From Aselliscus stoliczkanus (Eukaryota > Chordata > Mammalia > Chiroptera > Hipposideridae), in contig CM066732.1 of assembly GCA_033961575.1 (NCBI GenBank), positions 67,804,687-67,868,686 on the forward strand: a stretch of 64,000 nucleotides of DNA, in the 5' to 3' direction. A program made the translations under genes and the position numbers. The notes beneath the pieces were generated by a model that did not search any database, had not been told where the DNA came from, and was given only the letters and a program-made list of their open reading frames with translations. Shown piece by piece: positions 10,071-21,643 of the stretch; the stretch's first letter is position 1, and each line of letters begins with the position of its first letter.

Positions 10071-11442
10071 AAGTAAAAGAAAAATTTAAAAAAAAAACTA
10101 CAATTGACATACATTATTATATTAATTTCAGGTGTACAACATAATGATTAGACATTTATGTAACTGATGAAGTGATCAACTGATAAGACTAGTACCCATC
10201 TGAAACCATGCATAGTTACTTTAATAGTATTTCTATATTCTCTATGTTGTACTGGACATCCCTGTGACTGTTTTTATTTTTTCCTTTTTTTGCACTAACA
10301 TGTTTTTTTTCTTTTTTCATTTTTTTCCCCCACTGACATGTTTTTTTTTCTTTTTTCCTTCTTCATTGTTTTGCACTGGCTTGTTTTTACTTTTTTCATT
10401 TTTTAAAATTTATTATTATTATTTTTTTGCCCTGACATGACACCTCCCCCTCCCCCCCGCCCCCCCGGCCCTATGACTGTTTTTATAACTGGCAATTTGT
10501 ACTTCTTAATCTCTTCCCCTTTTTCACCCATCTCCCAACTCCCCTCCCATCTAGCAACCATTCATTTGTTCTCTGTATCTGATTTTGTTTCTATTTTGTT
10601 TGTTCATTTATTTTGTTTTTTAGATTCCACATATAAGTGAAATTATAAGGTATTTGTCTTGGTCTAACTTATTTGACTTAGCAAAATAACCTCTAGGTTT
10701 ATCCATGTTGTTGCAGGTGACAGGATTTCATTTTTTTTATGGCTGAGTAATATTTTGTTGAATATATGTGCCACCTCTTCTTTATCTGTCCATCTATTGA
10801 TGGACAATTAGGTTGCATTCTTATCTTGGCTGTTGTAAATAAAGCTGCAATGAACACAGGAGTGCATGTATCGTTCTAACTTAGTGTTTTGGATTTCTTC
10901 AGATAAGTACCCAGAAGTGGAATTGCTGGGTTATAAGGTAATTCTATTTTTAATTTTTTGAGGAACCTCATACTGTTTTCCATAATGGCTGCACCAATAT
11001 GCAATCCCACCAACAGTACACAGGGTTCCCTTCTCTCCACATCCTCACCAACACATTTTTATTGATTTATTGATGATAGCCATTCTGATAGGAGTGAGGT
11101 AATATCCCATTGTGGTTTTAATTTATGTTTCTCTGATGATTAGTGACATTGAGCATCTTTTCATATGTCTATTGGCCATTTGTATATCCTCCTTGGAGAA
11201 ATGTCTATTCAGGTCCTCTGCCCATTTTTTAATTGGATTGGTTGTTTTTTGTTTTTTTTTCCTGATGTTAAGTTATATGAATTCCTTATATATTTTGGAT
11301 ATTAACCCTTTATTGGATGTATCATTGACAAATATCTTCTCCCATTCAGTAGGTTGTCTTCTCATTTTGTTGATGGTTTCCTTTGCTGTGCAATAGCTAG
11401 TTTGATGTAATCCCATTTGTGTATTTTTTTCTTTTGTATTGT
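10071..11442 (-). mobile_element. 5'-truncated L1, 3' UTR and end of ORF2, antisense
   Basis: The plus strand begins at the L1 3' UTR (tatattaatttcaggtgtac, gaccatcc-type text) and continues as the complement of the ORF2 C-terminal region: tccacatataagtgaaatta, ttgctgggttataaggtaat, ttttaattggattggttg, cccattcagtaggttgtctt. It stops inside ORF2 near 11442. Flanking taagggag occurs at about 10062-10069 and 11442-11449, so a short target duplication is likely. The host is the antisense L2, which appears to resume at 11443. ORF2 is interrupted by many stops. Confidence 0.85.
10277..10468. repeat. Pyrimidine-rich tandem expansion in the L1 3' UTR
   Basis: A 192-bp T/C-rich block has no counterpart in the L1 3' UTR copies at 46.8 kb or 63.4 kb. 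It is bounded by ccctgtgactgttttta (10260-10276) and ccctatgactgttttta (10469-10485), 16 of 17 bases alike. It holds four loose units, each ending in taacatg, tgacatg, tggcttg or tgacatg after a T-rich stretch. Its right end is C-rich (10442-10470) and G-rich on the other strand, able in principle to form a G-quadruplex. Confidence 0.6.
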
Positions 11443-11700
11443 AAGGGAGAACTTTTTAAGATTGAACATAGTATAAGGGGAAGGAACCATTTGAAGACAA
11501 TGAAAAGAGAAAGGGAATAACTGATAAAAATAAAGCTCCAAGCTAGATGGAAATATATAGGACTCAGAGTCCAAGTAAAGGTATCTTCAAAAGGACAAAG
11601 AACAGGTTTTACTCTTGATAGTCAGGATAGGAGGAATAGATAGGAGCAGCATAGGTAGCTTTTCAGGTTGGAAAGCAGGAAGGTGAGAGAAATCTTACCT
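11443..11700 (-). repeat. L2 remainder, antisense
   Basis: Purine-rich text (gggagaactttttaagattg, gaagacaatgaaaagagaaa, gatagtcaggataggaggaa) looks like the decayed upstream part of the antisense L2 on the far side of the L1 insertion. Support comes mostly from position and composition. Confidence 0.4.
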
Positions 11701-12474
11701 GATGACATTCAATACCAAGTACTCAGATGAAAGGCAAGATTATGGCTAGCCCCTGAATCAAATGAGAGTGGGAGCTGATGAAAGATAAAATCTACATGGT
11801 AAAATTAATGTGTTAAAAGTAGCTTTGGTCGCGGTGTGTAGCTCTTTCTGAGGTTTTGTTTGGAACAATTGGGCCATGCATGAATGGTTGCTAAGAGATT
11901 TGCCTACTCTTAAGTATGTTTTCACCATCCTGTACTTTTTACCATTATACTTTATAGTATATTAGAAAACAGTAGGCCACCATCAGTCTCCCAAAATCTC
12001 AGATAGATATGTGTAGCTGGTAATAGCTTCTCTAAAATTGTTGCATATCATTTTAGATACATAATTGGAATAATTGGATCATGAGATGATATGATATAGA
12101 ACAGGTAATTTCCAGTTGGACAAAATTGTATCAATAAGCTTTGTGGGCAGGCAGGTGAGAACAAAAATAGTCTCTATGTTAGGAAGGATGGATGGACAAG
12201 GCACCAGGAGTGAAAGCTATTTAACATGGAGGGGATGATGTTGAGAATGAACTTCATCTCACAGTCTTGCTTAGAAACATAGGATATAGTTAATAATGGT
12301 TATTTACTCCTAGCAGTACAATATTAATAGATGAGGACCTAGTAATTTTAGATCAATTATTTTCTCTGTGATATTATCTTAGGTCATGTCAGTGTTTCCA
12401 CAGAAGAAATAAGTGATAGGAAGTACTGAAATTCCTGTGGCAACATCTTATTCAGAAGCCCTCTGATTGTGAAA

Positions 12475-12476
<2 letters not shown>
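11701..12476. other. Unique stretch, nothing recognised
   Basis: No repeat family, promoter or coding signal is recognised. Confidence 0.5.
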
Positions 12477-12535
<59 letters not shown>

Positions 12536-12536
12536 C
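12477..12536. repeat. (TA)n microsatellite with T-run
   Basis: About 44 bp of uninterrupted TA alternation is followed by a T-run of about 16. The uninterrupted repeat suggests it is polymorphic. Confidence 0.9.
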
Positions 12537-12914
12537 TAAGTTGCTACTGTGATGAAGAATTGGGAGAAAGACTTCAGAAAGTTCTATACAATAGAAAGAC
12601 AGTTTGCTGAAATTACCACTTGGTGATAGAATTTTCCCATGAAAATTCTATTTCATGGTGATGATTTGTGAGGGGTTTGTTTATCAGTGGAACCCAATCT
12701 GGTGGAATAGTAATTTTCACAGAGTTCACTTTTCAGGAATAAAGGATGTGAATTGCCTTTAATAAATTATTAAGAATGAGATATATAACATCTACTTGGA
12801 ACTTTTTAATGTGTAAAATACTATATTTTCATGACTTGCATATTTAATTTCACAAAATTGGATAAAATAGTTTTCAAAGTTGAAGCAATGATTTTTCTCT
12901 CAGAACAGCTTTGT

Positions 12915-13125
12915 GACCAGTAAGACCTAATATATCTTGAGCACTTGCTCTGTGTTGGACATTGCTCTCTCTAAGTGCTTTACAGGTGTTGAATTGTTTA
13001 ATCCTCAGAGCCACTCTATAATTTAGAGTATTATTCTTCTTATCTTACAAATACAGAAAATGAGCCATAGAGCTAAAAAGAAAAGAAAAAAACCTGATGA
13101 CTGACACAGCTAGCATATAGTGAAG
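12915..13125 (-). repeat. MIR SINE, antisense
   Basis: The text tgagcacttgctctgtgttg, ctaagtgctttacaggtgtt, gtttaatcctcagagccact and ttacaaatacagaaaatgag is the full order of the MIR 3' end and core on the minus strand. It is diverged and has an A-rich insertion near 13075-13095. Confidence 0.85.
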
Positions 13126-13886
13126 CTTCACACCCAAACGCATGGAGGCCTTATGGAGGTTACCCAACCTCAACTTGCCAGCTGCCTGTTTGGTCTGAAT
13201 AACTTGCTGATGCATGCCATAGATGCTATGTAACAAGGAACCTCTCCACTTGTAGCTCAGGCTCTCTGTCTTCTCCTGGTGCTGTGATACTCAAACTTTA
13301 GAATTAAAGAGCTTAGAAAGAAATTAGATTCCAGAGCTCCAAATCCAGAAATTGTAATTCTAGAAGCCTGAGTGGGTCCCCTGAATTGCACTCTAAACTG
13401 ACTTCCGAAGAAAGAGGTCTGCAGAAGATACTTTAAGAACTGTCTTAGAAGATGGAACTCATTTTAGTTTCTTGTTCTTTCTGGTATGATCTGCTGTATG
13501 TGTAAATGGAACCTGAATGAGTAAGCTCCATGATTAACATTGTGTAAGTATGTGTAACGATGTTTCGTGGCTGAAAATGAAATGGGCAATTTTCATAGTT
13601 AGGTTGGTAATATCTTTAAGAAGCTCTTTTATTTTTATTGCTATTTTTATTACATAAGTATGTTGGCTGAACCTGGGTCTTGGTTGTGAAATCTTAAAAG
13701 TTTTATGTGTAATAGGTAGCCCTGGCCAAAATCATGGCATTGCAGCAAAAGTTAGCTTGGGAAACACATTAATAGAAATATCACTAATTTACTATTCTTT
13801 CCTCCCTACTGTTGACATTAAGGTGTGCTTTAAAAATTATAAATGTATGTATCTATAGCATTAGGGATATGTGTATATATTATATT

Positions 13887-13892
<6 letters not shown>
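13126..13892. other. Mostly unique; possible hAT relic at 13285-13405
   Basis: From about 13285 the text tactcaaactttagaattaa, then aattgtaattctagaagcct, weakly follows a Charlie-type hAT relic. No terminal repeat pair or target duplication is seen. The rest is unassigned. Confidence 0.35.

Positions 13893-13931
<39 letters not shown>
13893..13931. repeat. (TA)n microsatellite
   Basis: About 39 bp of TA alternation, preceded by imperfect AT-rich sequence from 13872. Confidence 0.9.
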
Positions 13932-13934
<3 letters not shown>

Positions 13935-15949
13935 ACCCCTTTTGACTTCTTCACTTTTCACCTTTTATTTTCAGCTTTCTAATAAAGGTGTATCTTTCTA
14001 CCAGGAATCAGTTTCTACCTAGTGTCAACTTACCACAGGAGAATGACAGGCTATTTCTTACTATCCATTACCATCTCTGAATGAAGCTCTAGGCAGTCAA
14101 TATCATATTTTCGAATTTTAGTGGTAGCTGTGGTGCTTGGTGCCAGGCATTTGGGGGCTTCATTTCAGGAAAGATAGAGCACGAACCAGATTAGGCGGTT
14201 GCTGAGGAAATTAATTGGCCTCTACCAGTTGTTTCTCACAAGGAAGCAGGGCAGTGAAATGTACAGTGTATAATGTGTGGGGCAAGCCTGGGTGTGGACT
14301 GGATCATCCAGTACCATGCCGATAACTAATTAGTATCAGGCTGATAGCACTGGCCCAGCAATGGAAGCTATTCAAGTAACAGAAATATTTGAAATCAGGC
14401 AGGTGATGCCATGGCTGATTGTAGGTGGTCTGTGCGTTTGAGACAGAACCACAATAGCATCCTGATGGAAATGGCAAGGGGTTGCTTGTGGTGATGACAA
14501 TGAAAGAAAAAAAGTTTAGGGACTATAAGTACTATAAGCAACCCGCTACTCATCCCTGATACAATTCTCGGTAGATATTGATAATATTTATCTTGGTAAG
14601 AATTATTTAGAAATTAAGGGTCAGTGGTTCTGGACTCCCAGAAGGGCTTATTGGCAGATATATGTAAGAATCTGAAACAGAAATGAATCACATGATGATA
14701 GAACCTCTCTCTTAACTACCAGTAAATTAATGACATTTCCCTGAATTGCTTTAAAATATCTGTGGCATTCCTCAAAATACCTCTTCTAAATTCTAAGGGA
14801 ACAAGCAAAATTGTAGTACATGACTGAAAAAAATATATAAAAGACAAGGTGAAAGGAAATAAGGAAGAATAATAAAATGGAGCTATAAGAAATGTAAATA
14901 GGAATACATGCTCTAAAATTCTCACAGGATCTATAGGTGGGACAACAAATTAATCCTGTTTCCAAATGAGTCAAGCAAAATGGAATTAAGACAAATTGAA
15001 TAATTCACATTGTCCATATGATAAAACATAACTGCTTGAGTGCATGCCCTGGCCTTGAAGTCTAGGGGAAATTTCATGCTTGTTACAAAGGAGACATAGA
15101 ATGAAATAGTGGATAATAAGAATTTCTAGTAGTAGTTTCTGATAGTACTTTTCAATGTAGGATAATTCATCAAAGTAAAGCATAATTTAATAAAAGTGAT
15201 TCTGTGGAAGACCCAGACAGTATTGTCTAGATTAATCCTTGGATGACATACAAAGAAGTAAAGGAATAGAAGAATTGCTCCACCTGGGCTTCTGAGGGTG
15301 TCAGGTGGTGCAGATAACTTCTGGCAAAATCCTTAAGTGGAGTTACTCTGTGTTAGTAATGGAGGAAATATTTCTGTCTTAAATATCGACTAAATGGAGA
15401 ATAATGTTCTTATACTTTTATTAAAATTAAAGGGTTTAACTAAGACTCTGTATTAAGGAAATAGCTACTGCGGAGGACTAGCCATAGGCAAGGTAAAAAA
15501 TGTCTCAAACTCAGTTTTGCTTTGACTCCAACTCTTGAACAAATGAAAGATCAAGTACCCCAAGTCCAAATCTTAGAGCATCTGTGAGACTATTGGAGTT
15601 GGAAATTTTTCCCATGTAGGAATAATTACTTGCTTATTAGGACATAAACAGATTTCATTCAGGATATGTAACAACATAGATTTAATTACTCCTCAGTAAC
15701 TACAGGAGATTTTATATCAATTCCTATGACAAAATTCTATCAAAATTTATGAAAGCCAGCATTCTTTCTGCTATTGGTCAGCTCACAAGGTCTTTTGTCT
15801 GTGGAAGCCAATCTGGGTCAATTATATCATATCCCTAGTACTTAACTGTTTTCCTAGGTGTGAGGTAAGGATGGATAGCACATGTTAGCTTATTTACCAA
15901 ATGCAAGTGGGTGTGTGTACTCTATATAATGATGATGATAATGATGTAA
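13932..15949. other. Unique DNA with a candidate conserved segment at 14110-14480
   Basis: No repeat is recognised. The part at 14110-14480 is less AT-rich than its surroundings and looks like complex single-copy sequence. It contains a near-palindromic homeodomain-like ataactaattagtat at 14321-14335. A conserved non-coding element is possible but unproven. The remainder to 15949 shows nothing. Confidence 0.35.
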
Positions 15950-16190
15950 TAATAACAGCAACTTTATTGGTGTTTACTATACTTACTATATACTTGGTAC
16001 TTGCTAAGCACATCATGTGCTTTAATTAATTTGGTCTTCACCACCCACTTAGTTGTTATTAAGTATAATTGTCCTCAGTGAACAGCTATGAAAACTGAAG
16101 TTTAGAGTTTAAATAGCTCATCTATGTTTGCATAACTACAAGATGGAATGTGCACCCAGGCAGACTTATTCCAAAACCTGTGTTCTTCCC
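15950..16190 (-). repeat. MIR SINE, antisense
   Basis: The text ttattggtgtttactatact, ttgctaagcacatcatgtgc, tttaattaatttggtcttca and gaaaactgaagtttagagtt keeps the order of the MIR 3' end and core on the minus strand. Confidence 0.75.
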
Positions 16191-16984
16191 TATTTACCAG
16201 CAATATTTGGCTTTGGATCTTTGCTTTACAGTTTCAACATCTACAGGTTGTAAGTTTCAGATCAGAGCCCAGATCAAGGGCCTTTGGCTACTCAGCATGA
16301 GGGGAGTGTACCAGACCCAAGATTTAGCCATCAGTCTAAGATGAGGGGTGCCCCACAATTTTCTGGGAAGATAACTGTTAAATGGTTGCTATAGCCAGCA
16401 TGGTAGATTCAATTTTTTAAAAATATTTTCCATGTTTATGCAGAATCCTTGATAATTAATATATGATCTAGGTCTTTTTAATGATTTCACTTGATTGTTA
16501 AAATTAAAATTGTCTTTTGAATAAGAAAAACTTTATATTTCTTAATGTCTTTAAAGTACTGTTAGTCATATCTATGATTTATCAGATGCTGGGTTCTTCC
16601 TCAGGGTTCATTATTGGTGTAGTAGTCATTCAATGAGAAATTCTGATTTACTTTATGGCAATCTAATTCACGAAATGATTTTCAGAAAGACATTATGTTA
16701 AATAAGTAGGAGTTGCTTGTGCGTTCTGTGTTCATACTGTAAACCTTGGCAGAGTGCAAAATTCTCTGCTCCCAGGGAATGCTGTTCACATATAGAAAAA
16801 TGGAAGGATGAAAAATGTTTGCATATATATACCATTCAAAAATAACTCTGCAGTTGTTAGGTTTATGTTTTAGAAATAAACCCTGAAGGGTACTGATAAA
16901 TTGCCTTAAGGCACTTCTGCTTTTAGGCAGTATATCCTAATGCATTTCTACTATAAGTCATACATTCTTCTTCAATTTATAAGG
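16191..16984. other. Unique stretch, nothing recognised
   Basis: AT-rich unique sequence. A 64-codon open frame at 16150-16344 overlaps the MIR and is not credible as a gene. Confidence 0.5.
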
Positions 16985-17330
16985 ATATTGCCAGGTGTCT
17001 TAGAGCTTAGGGTTTAGAAAAGAACTATATGGAAGTGTTAAGCAGATGGGACCTCTTGGAGGAGTAGCTTTTTAGGCTAGATCCTGAAATGATTGATAAA
17101 GAAGGGTGTTACATGAGATACAAAAGATATAGGGAAATAGAGATTGAAATTTAAAATAGTCCCCAGGGTGATAAGAAGGAGAAGCAGCAGATTAAGTCTT
17201 ATATGAGGAATTAAGACAGATGGGAGGGGGCAATGGATAACAATGCAGAGTCTTGAGTTAATGACTCAAGCATTTAAATTGGATTCACAGGTGGTGGTGG
17301 AAAATTATATTCTTACAGATTTTTGAGTAG
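16985..17330 (-). repeat. Probable L2 3' UTR fragment, antisense
   Basis: Purine-rich text (ctcttggaggagtagctttt, taggctagatcctgaaatga, gggagggggcaatggataac) resembles the antisense L2 3' UTR at 7930-8440. It is too decayed for firm borders. Confidence 0.4.
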
Positions 17331-17559
17331 CAGGTGCTGTGAAAACAAACAAAAGACTAATTTGTGTGAGACAGATGCATAAGAGTAACAGGGAATTGTT
17401 TGGTAAATTTCATGTAAGTTCCTCTGTTTGGTACTCAGAACAATGAAAAGAGAATTCTTTCCTTCAAATCAATTTGGTCATAGTCTTGGGGAGGAGAATG
17501 AAATATGTGTAGTATAAAGAAAGATGCTACATGAACAAAAATAAATTTTAAAATTTTAC

Positions 17560-17760
17560 TTTTAATTTGAGGAACTGAGGAACATTTAATGGAATAGGGG
17601 ACTTTTAAATTGGTCTTTGAAGGATTAGTAGGATTTCAATAGGCATGGATTAAAGAATGATATTCCAGGTTGGAGGGCAGGAGTTGGCCAGGAGTAAGAC
17701 TGAGTAGAGATAGGACTGCTGGTCAAAGCATTGGAAGGAATATGTAAAATACTGAGAGTT
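17560..17760 (-). repeat. L2 3' UTR fragment, antisense
   Basis: The text ggtctttgaaggattagtag, gatattccaggttggagggc and attggaaggaatatgtaaaa matches the complement of the L2 3' UTR segment carrying 'ttgaaggatgagtagga' and 'cattccaggcaga'. It partly repeats the segment at 16985-17330, so these are two separate pieces. Confidence 0.6.
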
Positions 17761-17954
17761 ATTTTAATCCCCTTGTCTTTAAATCTATATGTAGATCAAA
17801 GCTGGGTAAGTGGGATGACCTTGCCCAGTTTGTCAATGACTTTTTCCCCAAACTTGTTTCTTATCTGAAAATTATGATGTAAGTGAAGGATAGAATTATG
17901 GGATGAAGTGTTTCAATAAAACTAGATAGCTAGCACCATGATTTCTTATACATA

Positions 17955-18165
17955 TAAAGCAATTTAAAATGTTTACAGTGCTTTCACAGCCATTTTCTAA
18001 TTCCATCCTCTTAACAATTTATGATTAATGAGGGAAAATATAATTCTATCCCATGTAAGGCAATGGAGATTTAAAAACATTTGCTCAAGATTACTTAATT
18101 GGTAAGCGGTGAAAAAAGGTTTAGACCCACATTTCCTGATGTCAGGTTTAGTCTCATTATATCAC
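17955..18165 (-). repeat. MIR SINE, antisense
   Basis: The text tttacagtgctttcacagcc, tctaattccatcctcttaac, atttgctcaagattacttaa and ttggtaagcggtg follows the MIR 3' half and core on the minus strand. Confidence 0.65.
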
Positions 18166-20430
18166 ACATGCAAAATAACAGAGAAATTACCATTGTAAGA
18201 TTGATAAATAGTAAAAGGGGGGAATCAACACAGAGAGAAGTAAAGAATTTACCTGAAAATCTCTAATTTCCTAGAAAGAGAGTTTTATAGTCCTTGATTT
18301 TAAGATTCCTCCATTGGTTGATGGGCTAGTTATGAAAAAGCATCTACTGAGATATACTATTGAACTGCCATATCTGAATTTGAAATTAGTTGGTCTGGCA
18401 TGCTTCATTTAGTTGCTGTTTGAATGGATAATGGTGAACCTACCTTCTGTAACAAACAGAAATGAACGAGCTCTTGTTAAAAGGGATCTATATTCTATCA
18501 AGTTCACGTTTAGTTATAGTTTTTTTACAAGGACAAAAAGGAGAAAAGAATCCTTTAAGAAATCACTGTAGGGTGTCTAGAAAAACAAACATACTACTAT
18601 TTTCCATTATAAAGTCTTTTTTACACCCAAACCAAGAAATTTCAAGAGATTTATTCATGGCCTAATCAGTCTTCACAGTGTTCTTATAAGTCAGGTAGGT
18701 GGTAAGAATTACTATTAAGAGGAGAAGAAATTGAACACATTTATTTGTTGCAAGAAAGAAACTCATGGAGACAGGAGACTTGCAATAAGAACATTTTAGT
18801 TTGAAATATTACATATAATAACAGGGGATAAAGAATTATCCAAGGGAGAAAAAAATTAAATCTAACTACTTTATTGGAATATGAAAATGGTTTTCTCATA
18901 ATAAGTGAAAATAGAAAATAAATCATAATGAAGATTAAAAATAGAAAAATTCATGCCACTTCAGCTAAATTCAATAAACATTTATAGAGTGCCTAATGAA
19001 TTTAAACTTTAATCATTTTCTATTTCTACTTATATTGAAAAATACTGTTCCTTAAATGCCAAGTATTAAAAATATTTGTAAAATGCTGAAGAAGTTTCCA
19101 TGAAAATATAAACAGTATATGAAAACGAGCTTTATGATTCTGGTTGTGTGTGATTGTGAGGAAGGAAAAGCAATAAAAATTCTTAGTAGGACCTCTGCTG
19201 AAGGGTTACATAAATTATAAAAGAAAAGAACACAGGGGATGTCCTCTGTATTTAAGTATAGATTCTGGAAAAGTTTTAAATAAAGGATTATGATTAGCTA
19301 TTCATCTTCACAATGCACAAAATAAAAGGAAAAAAAAACACATAATATGAGAAATTTTCAGTTGATACTTGGAAAGATTTTTCCAGCAATGATCACTGTC
19401 TAATGCAACACAAAGGTGAGCTTTTTAAAAAGCAGGTTATGGAAGATTTTTAGGCAGGAAAGGAGATTGAGATATAAGAGTATATGACTCCTAAGTTCCT
19501 TAACCTCTGTGCGTGTGTGTGTATTTTAAGACTGTATTTTCAAGGGATTGTTAAATTCATTGTTAAATTTTATTAAAGGATGGATTGTTATTCTCTTCAG
19601 CTTATTTCTTCAATTTGTCTGAGTCTATAAGTCTAAGAAAATGTTTTCATGTTAAAATTTGCTGTTCCCAGCAATCAAAGTGTATCCAAAACAATTAAAT
19701 GAACATGGAAAAATCAATAACTCAATATGTATGCAGACATACTGTGAGATGTTTCCAAATTTTAAAGTAGAGCAAGACACCTTCTATTTATGTCTGCTAG
19801 AAGCCCAAAGCCATGCTTGCTGGTTCCTGTCAGAGAAAAAGAGTTTCCAGCTGATAGTGACTTAATTTTCCAGAAATATATATTTCTTCCAGAAGCATAT
19901 AGATTTTTAAAAAAGAAGTTGATGGATAAAGCAATGCTTAACCTATAAGACAGGAGCACCAAACTTTTAGCCAGAGGGAGTGGGGATGTCATTGTATTGA
20001 CAGAAGTCCTTTTAATTACACTATAAAAGTAACTACCTGTGCTTAAGGTGGGCATAGGGACAAGATATAATGAAATAATAAATTGATAAAGTGACAAGAA
20101 GAAATGAGTAAAATAATCACTAAAGTAGAAGAAAGCTGAGGAAAGAGAGGTAAGCTGGTTATAGGGAAGAGAGAAACAGACTGAGGGAGAATAAAAAGAA
20201 GATAGATCCCAAAGAACAATGTACTGTTCTAAAGAAGCCAAACACAATGTCTATATGTTACTAAACAAGCAAGCAATTTAATATAAAAATTAAAATTGTT
20301 GTTTTGCATTTTGTAGACTTAACTTTAGCTATCTTATTTTTAAAAAGAAACATTTTCATTTCTTCTTCTTCTCTTTTCATCTTTTATCACTTCTCACCTG
20401 CCCTTGTATTTCTTCCCATTTGATCTATAA
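18166..20430. other. Unique AT-rich DNA with a small MIR fragment
   Basis: About 18660-18740 (cacagtgttcttataagtca, ggtaggtggtaagaattact) is a probable MIR fragment on the minus strand. A 161-codon open frame on the minus strand at 19762-20247 is the longest in the window. It lies in A-rich sequence, has no recognisable domain and is biased toward Ser, Leu, Phe and Tyr, as expected from T-rich complement. A short (gt)n lies at 19513-19522. Confidence 0.5.
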
Positions 20431-20461
<31 letters not shown>

Positions 20462-20510
20462 GATCATCTATCTATCTACATGTCTATCTATCATCTATCT
20501 TTATCATCTT
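20431..20510. repeat. (TATC)n tetranucleotide microsatellite
   Basis: About seven perfect atct units lie at 20433-20461, followed by interrupted units (gatcatctatctatctacat) to about 20510. Confidence 0.9.
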
Positions 20511-21210
20511 TGAGTATTTATTTGGATTCTTATATCAATTCCTTCAAGATGTCACAGGTTGATTAGTCTTCATAACAGCAGCTTCTAGATAACTTGAATG
20601 CGAGCCTCAAAATTAGATTAGCGTTTCCCCTGTGTGAGTCAAGCCTTTAAAAGTTATTCATACATTTCTTAAAATGTAGATCTATTGGTAAAAATCTTCA
20701 GTGATGACCTATGTTCTAGATTCTGTATTTTAAACAAGTTTACATAATTAGTTTTATGCACTTTAATATTTTAGATGTATTACTATAAAGTTAAGATATA
20801 GAAACTCCAAAGTAATAAAGGTTTCTGATTTTAGGTATACATCTTTGTTCAAATACCGGTGCAAGTGTTGAGGTCAGAAAAATGCAGCCAGATGGTATCA
20901 GAGGAGGACTTAGAGGACTATTCCCAGAAGGCTAACAATAGGCTAAAGTGAATGTGTTGTGGTTTCCTACATTCTTACTGCTGTAAAAAAATTACTAAAA
21001 TGCTGAATGCTTACCTGCTTTGAGCAGCAAACTCATAAAAACACCAGTAAAAATTTAAGAATTCTTTTTCCTGTCCTTTTCTTTTACTCATTTACATGAA
21101 TGTCTCTTATCACCCTGCCAAATCCTTTCCCTACAAAATTTTTCTTTTTGAAACTTGAGTTCTGCTTTCATTACTTTTGCCGTTATGCAATAGGTGATTT
21201 TGGAAAAAAA
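20511..21210. other. Unique stretch, nothing recognised
   Basis: AT-rich single-copy-looking DNA up to the L1 target duplication at 21211. Confidence 0.5.
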
Positions 21211-21643
21211 ATCTTTTGCAAAAGTTTTTCTTTTTTTTTATAATCTATTGTGAAATAAATATATATATATTTAAATTAGTTTCAGGTGTACAACACAATG
21301 CAGTAGTTATACTTTTTACCCCTCAAAGTGACAACCTCCCTCCCCCAGTTTGCCTCCCCACTCCCCCACCATATCATACATATCTATTACAATTCTTTTG
21401 ATTCCCTTCCACAGTATACTCCACATCCTGTGACTATTTATATATTCAGTTACAGTTGGCATACAATATTATACAACATCAGCTTCAGGTGTACAGGGCA
21501 GTGATCAAGCCTCTACTCCATCCATGAAGTGGTCTCCCTAACAAGACACGTGCATATCCGACACGTCACAAAATTTTTACAACATTATTATATTGCCCGA
21601 CTGTGTTTCATATCCCTGTGGCAATATCTTTTGCAAAAGTTTT
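21211..21643 (-). mobile_element. 5'-truncated L1 3' UTR with perfect 18-bp target duplication
   Basis: The insert 21229-21625 (397 bp) lies between identical 18-bp flanks atcttttgcaaaagtttt (21211-21228 and 21626-21643). On the plus strand it starts with a T-run, then attagtttcaggtgtacaac and gcagtagttatacttttta. It is the same 3' UTR type as the L1 entering at 63.36 kb and matches it closely over its full length. A CT-rich/C-rich tract (21340-21370) is the complement of the L1 3' UTR polypurine tract. Perfect flanks suggest a fairly recent insertion. Confidence 0.93.

Noticed and set aside
19762..20247. 161-codon open frame on the minus strand, the longest in the window
   Set aside because: It lies in A-rich plus-strand sequence and has a composition typical of T-rich complement. 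It has no recognisable domain and no splice or promoter context.
20431..20510. CRISPR-like regular repeat
   Set aside because: It is a tetranucleotide microsatellite in mammalian DNA, with no spacer-repeat structure.
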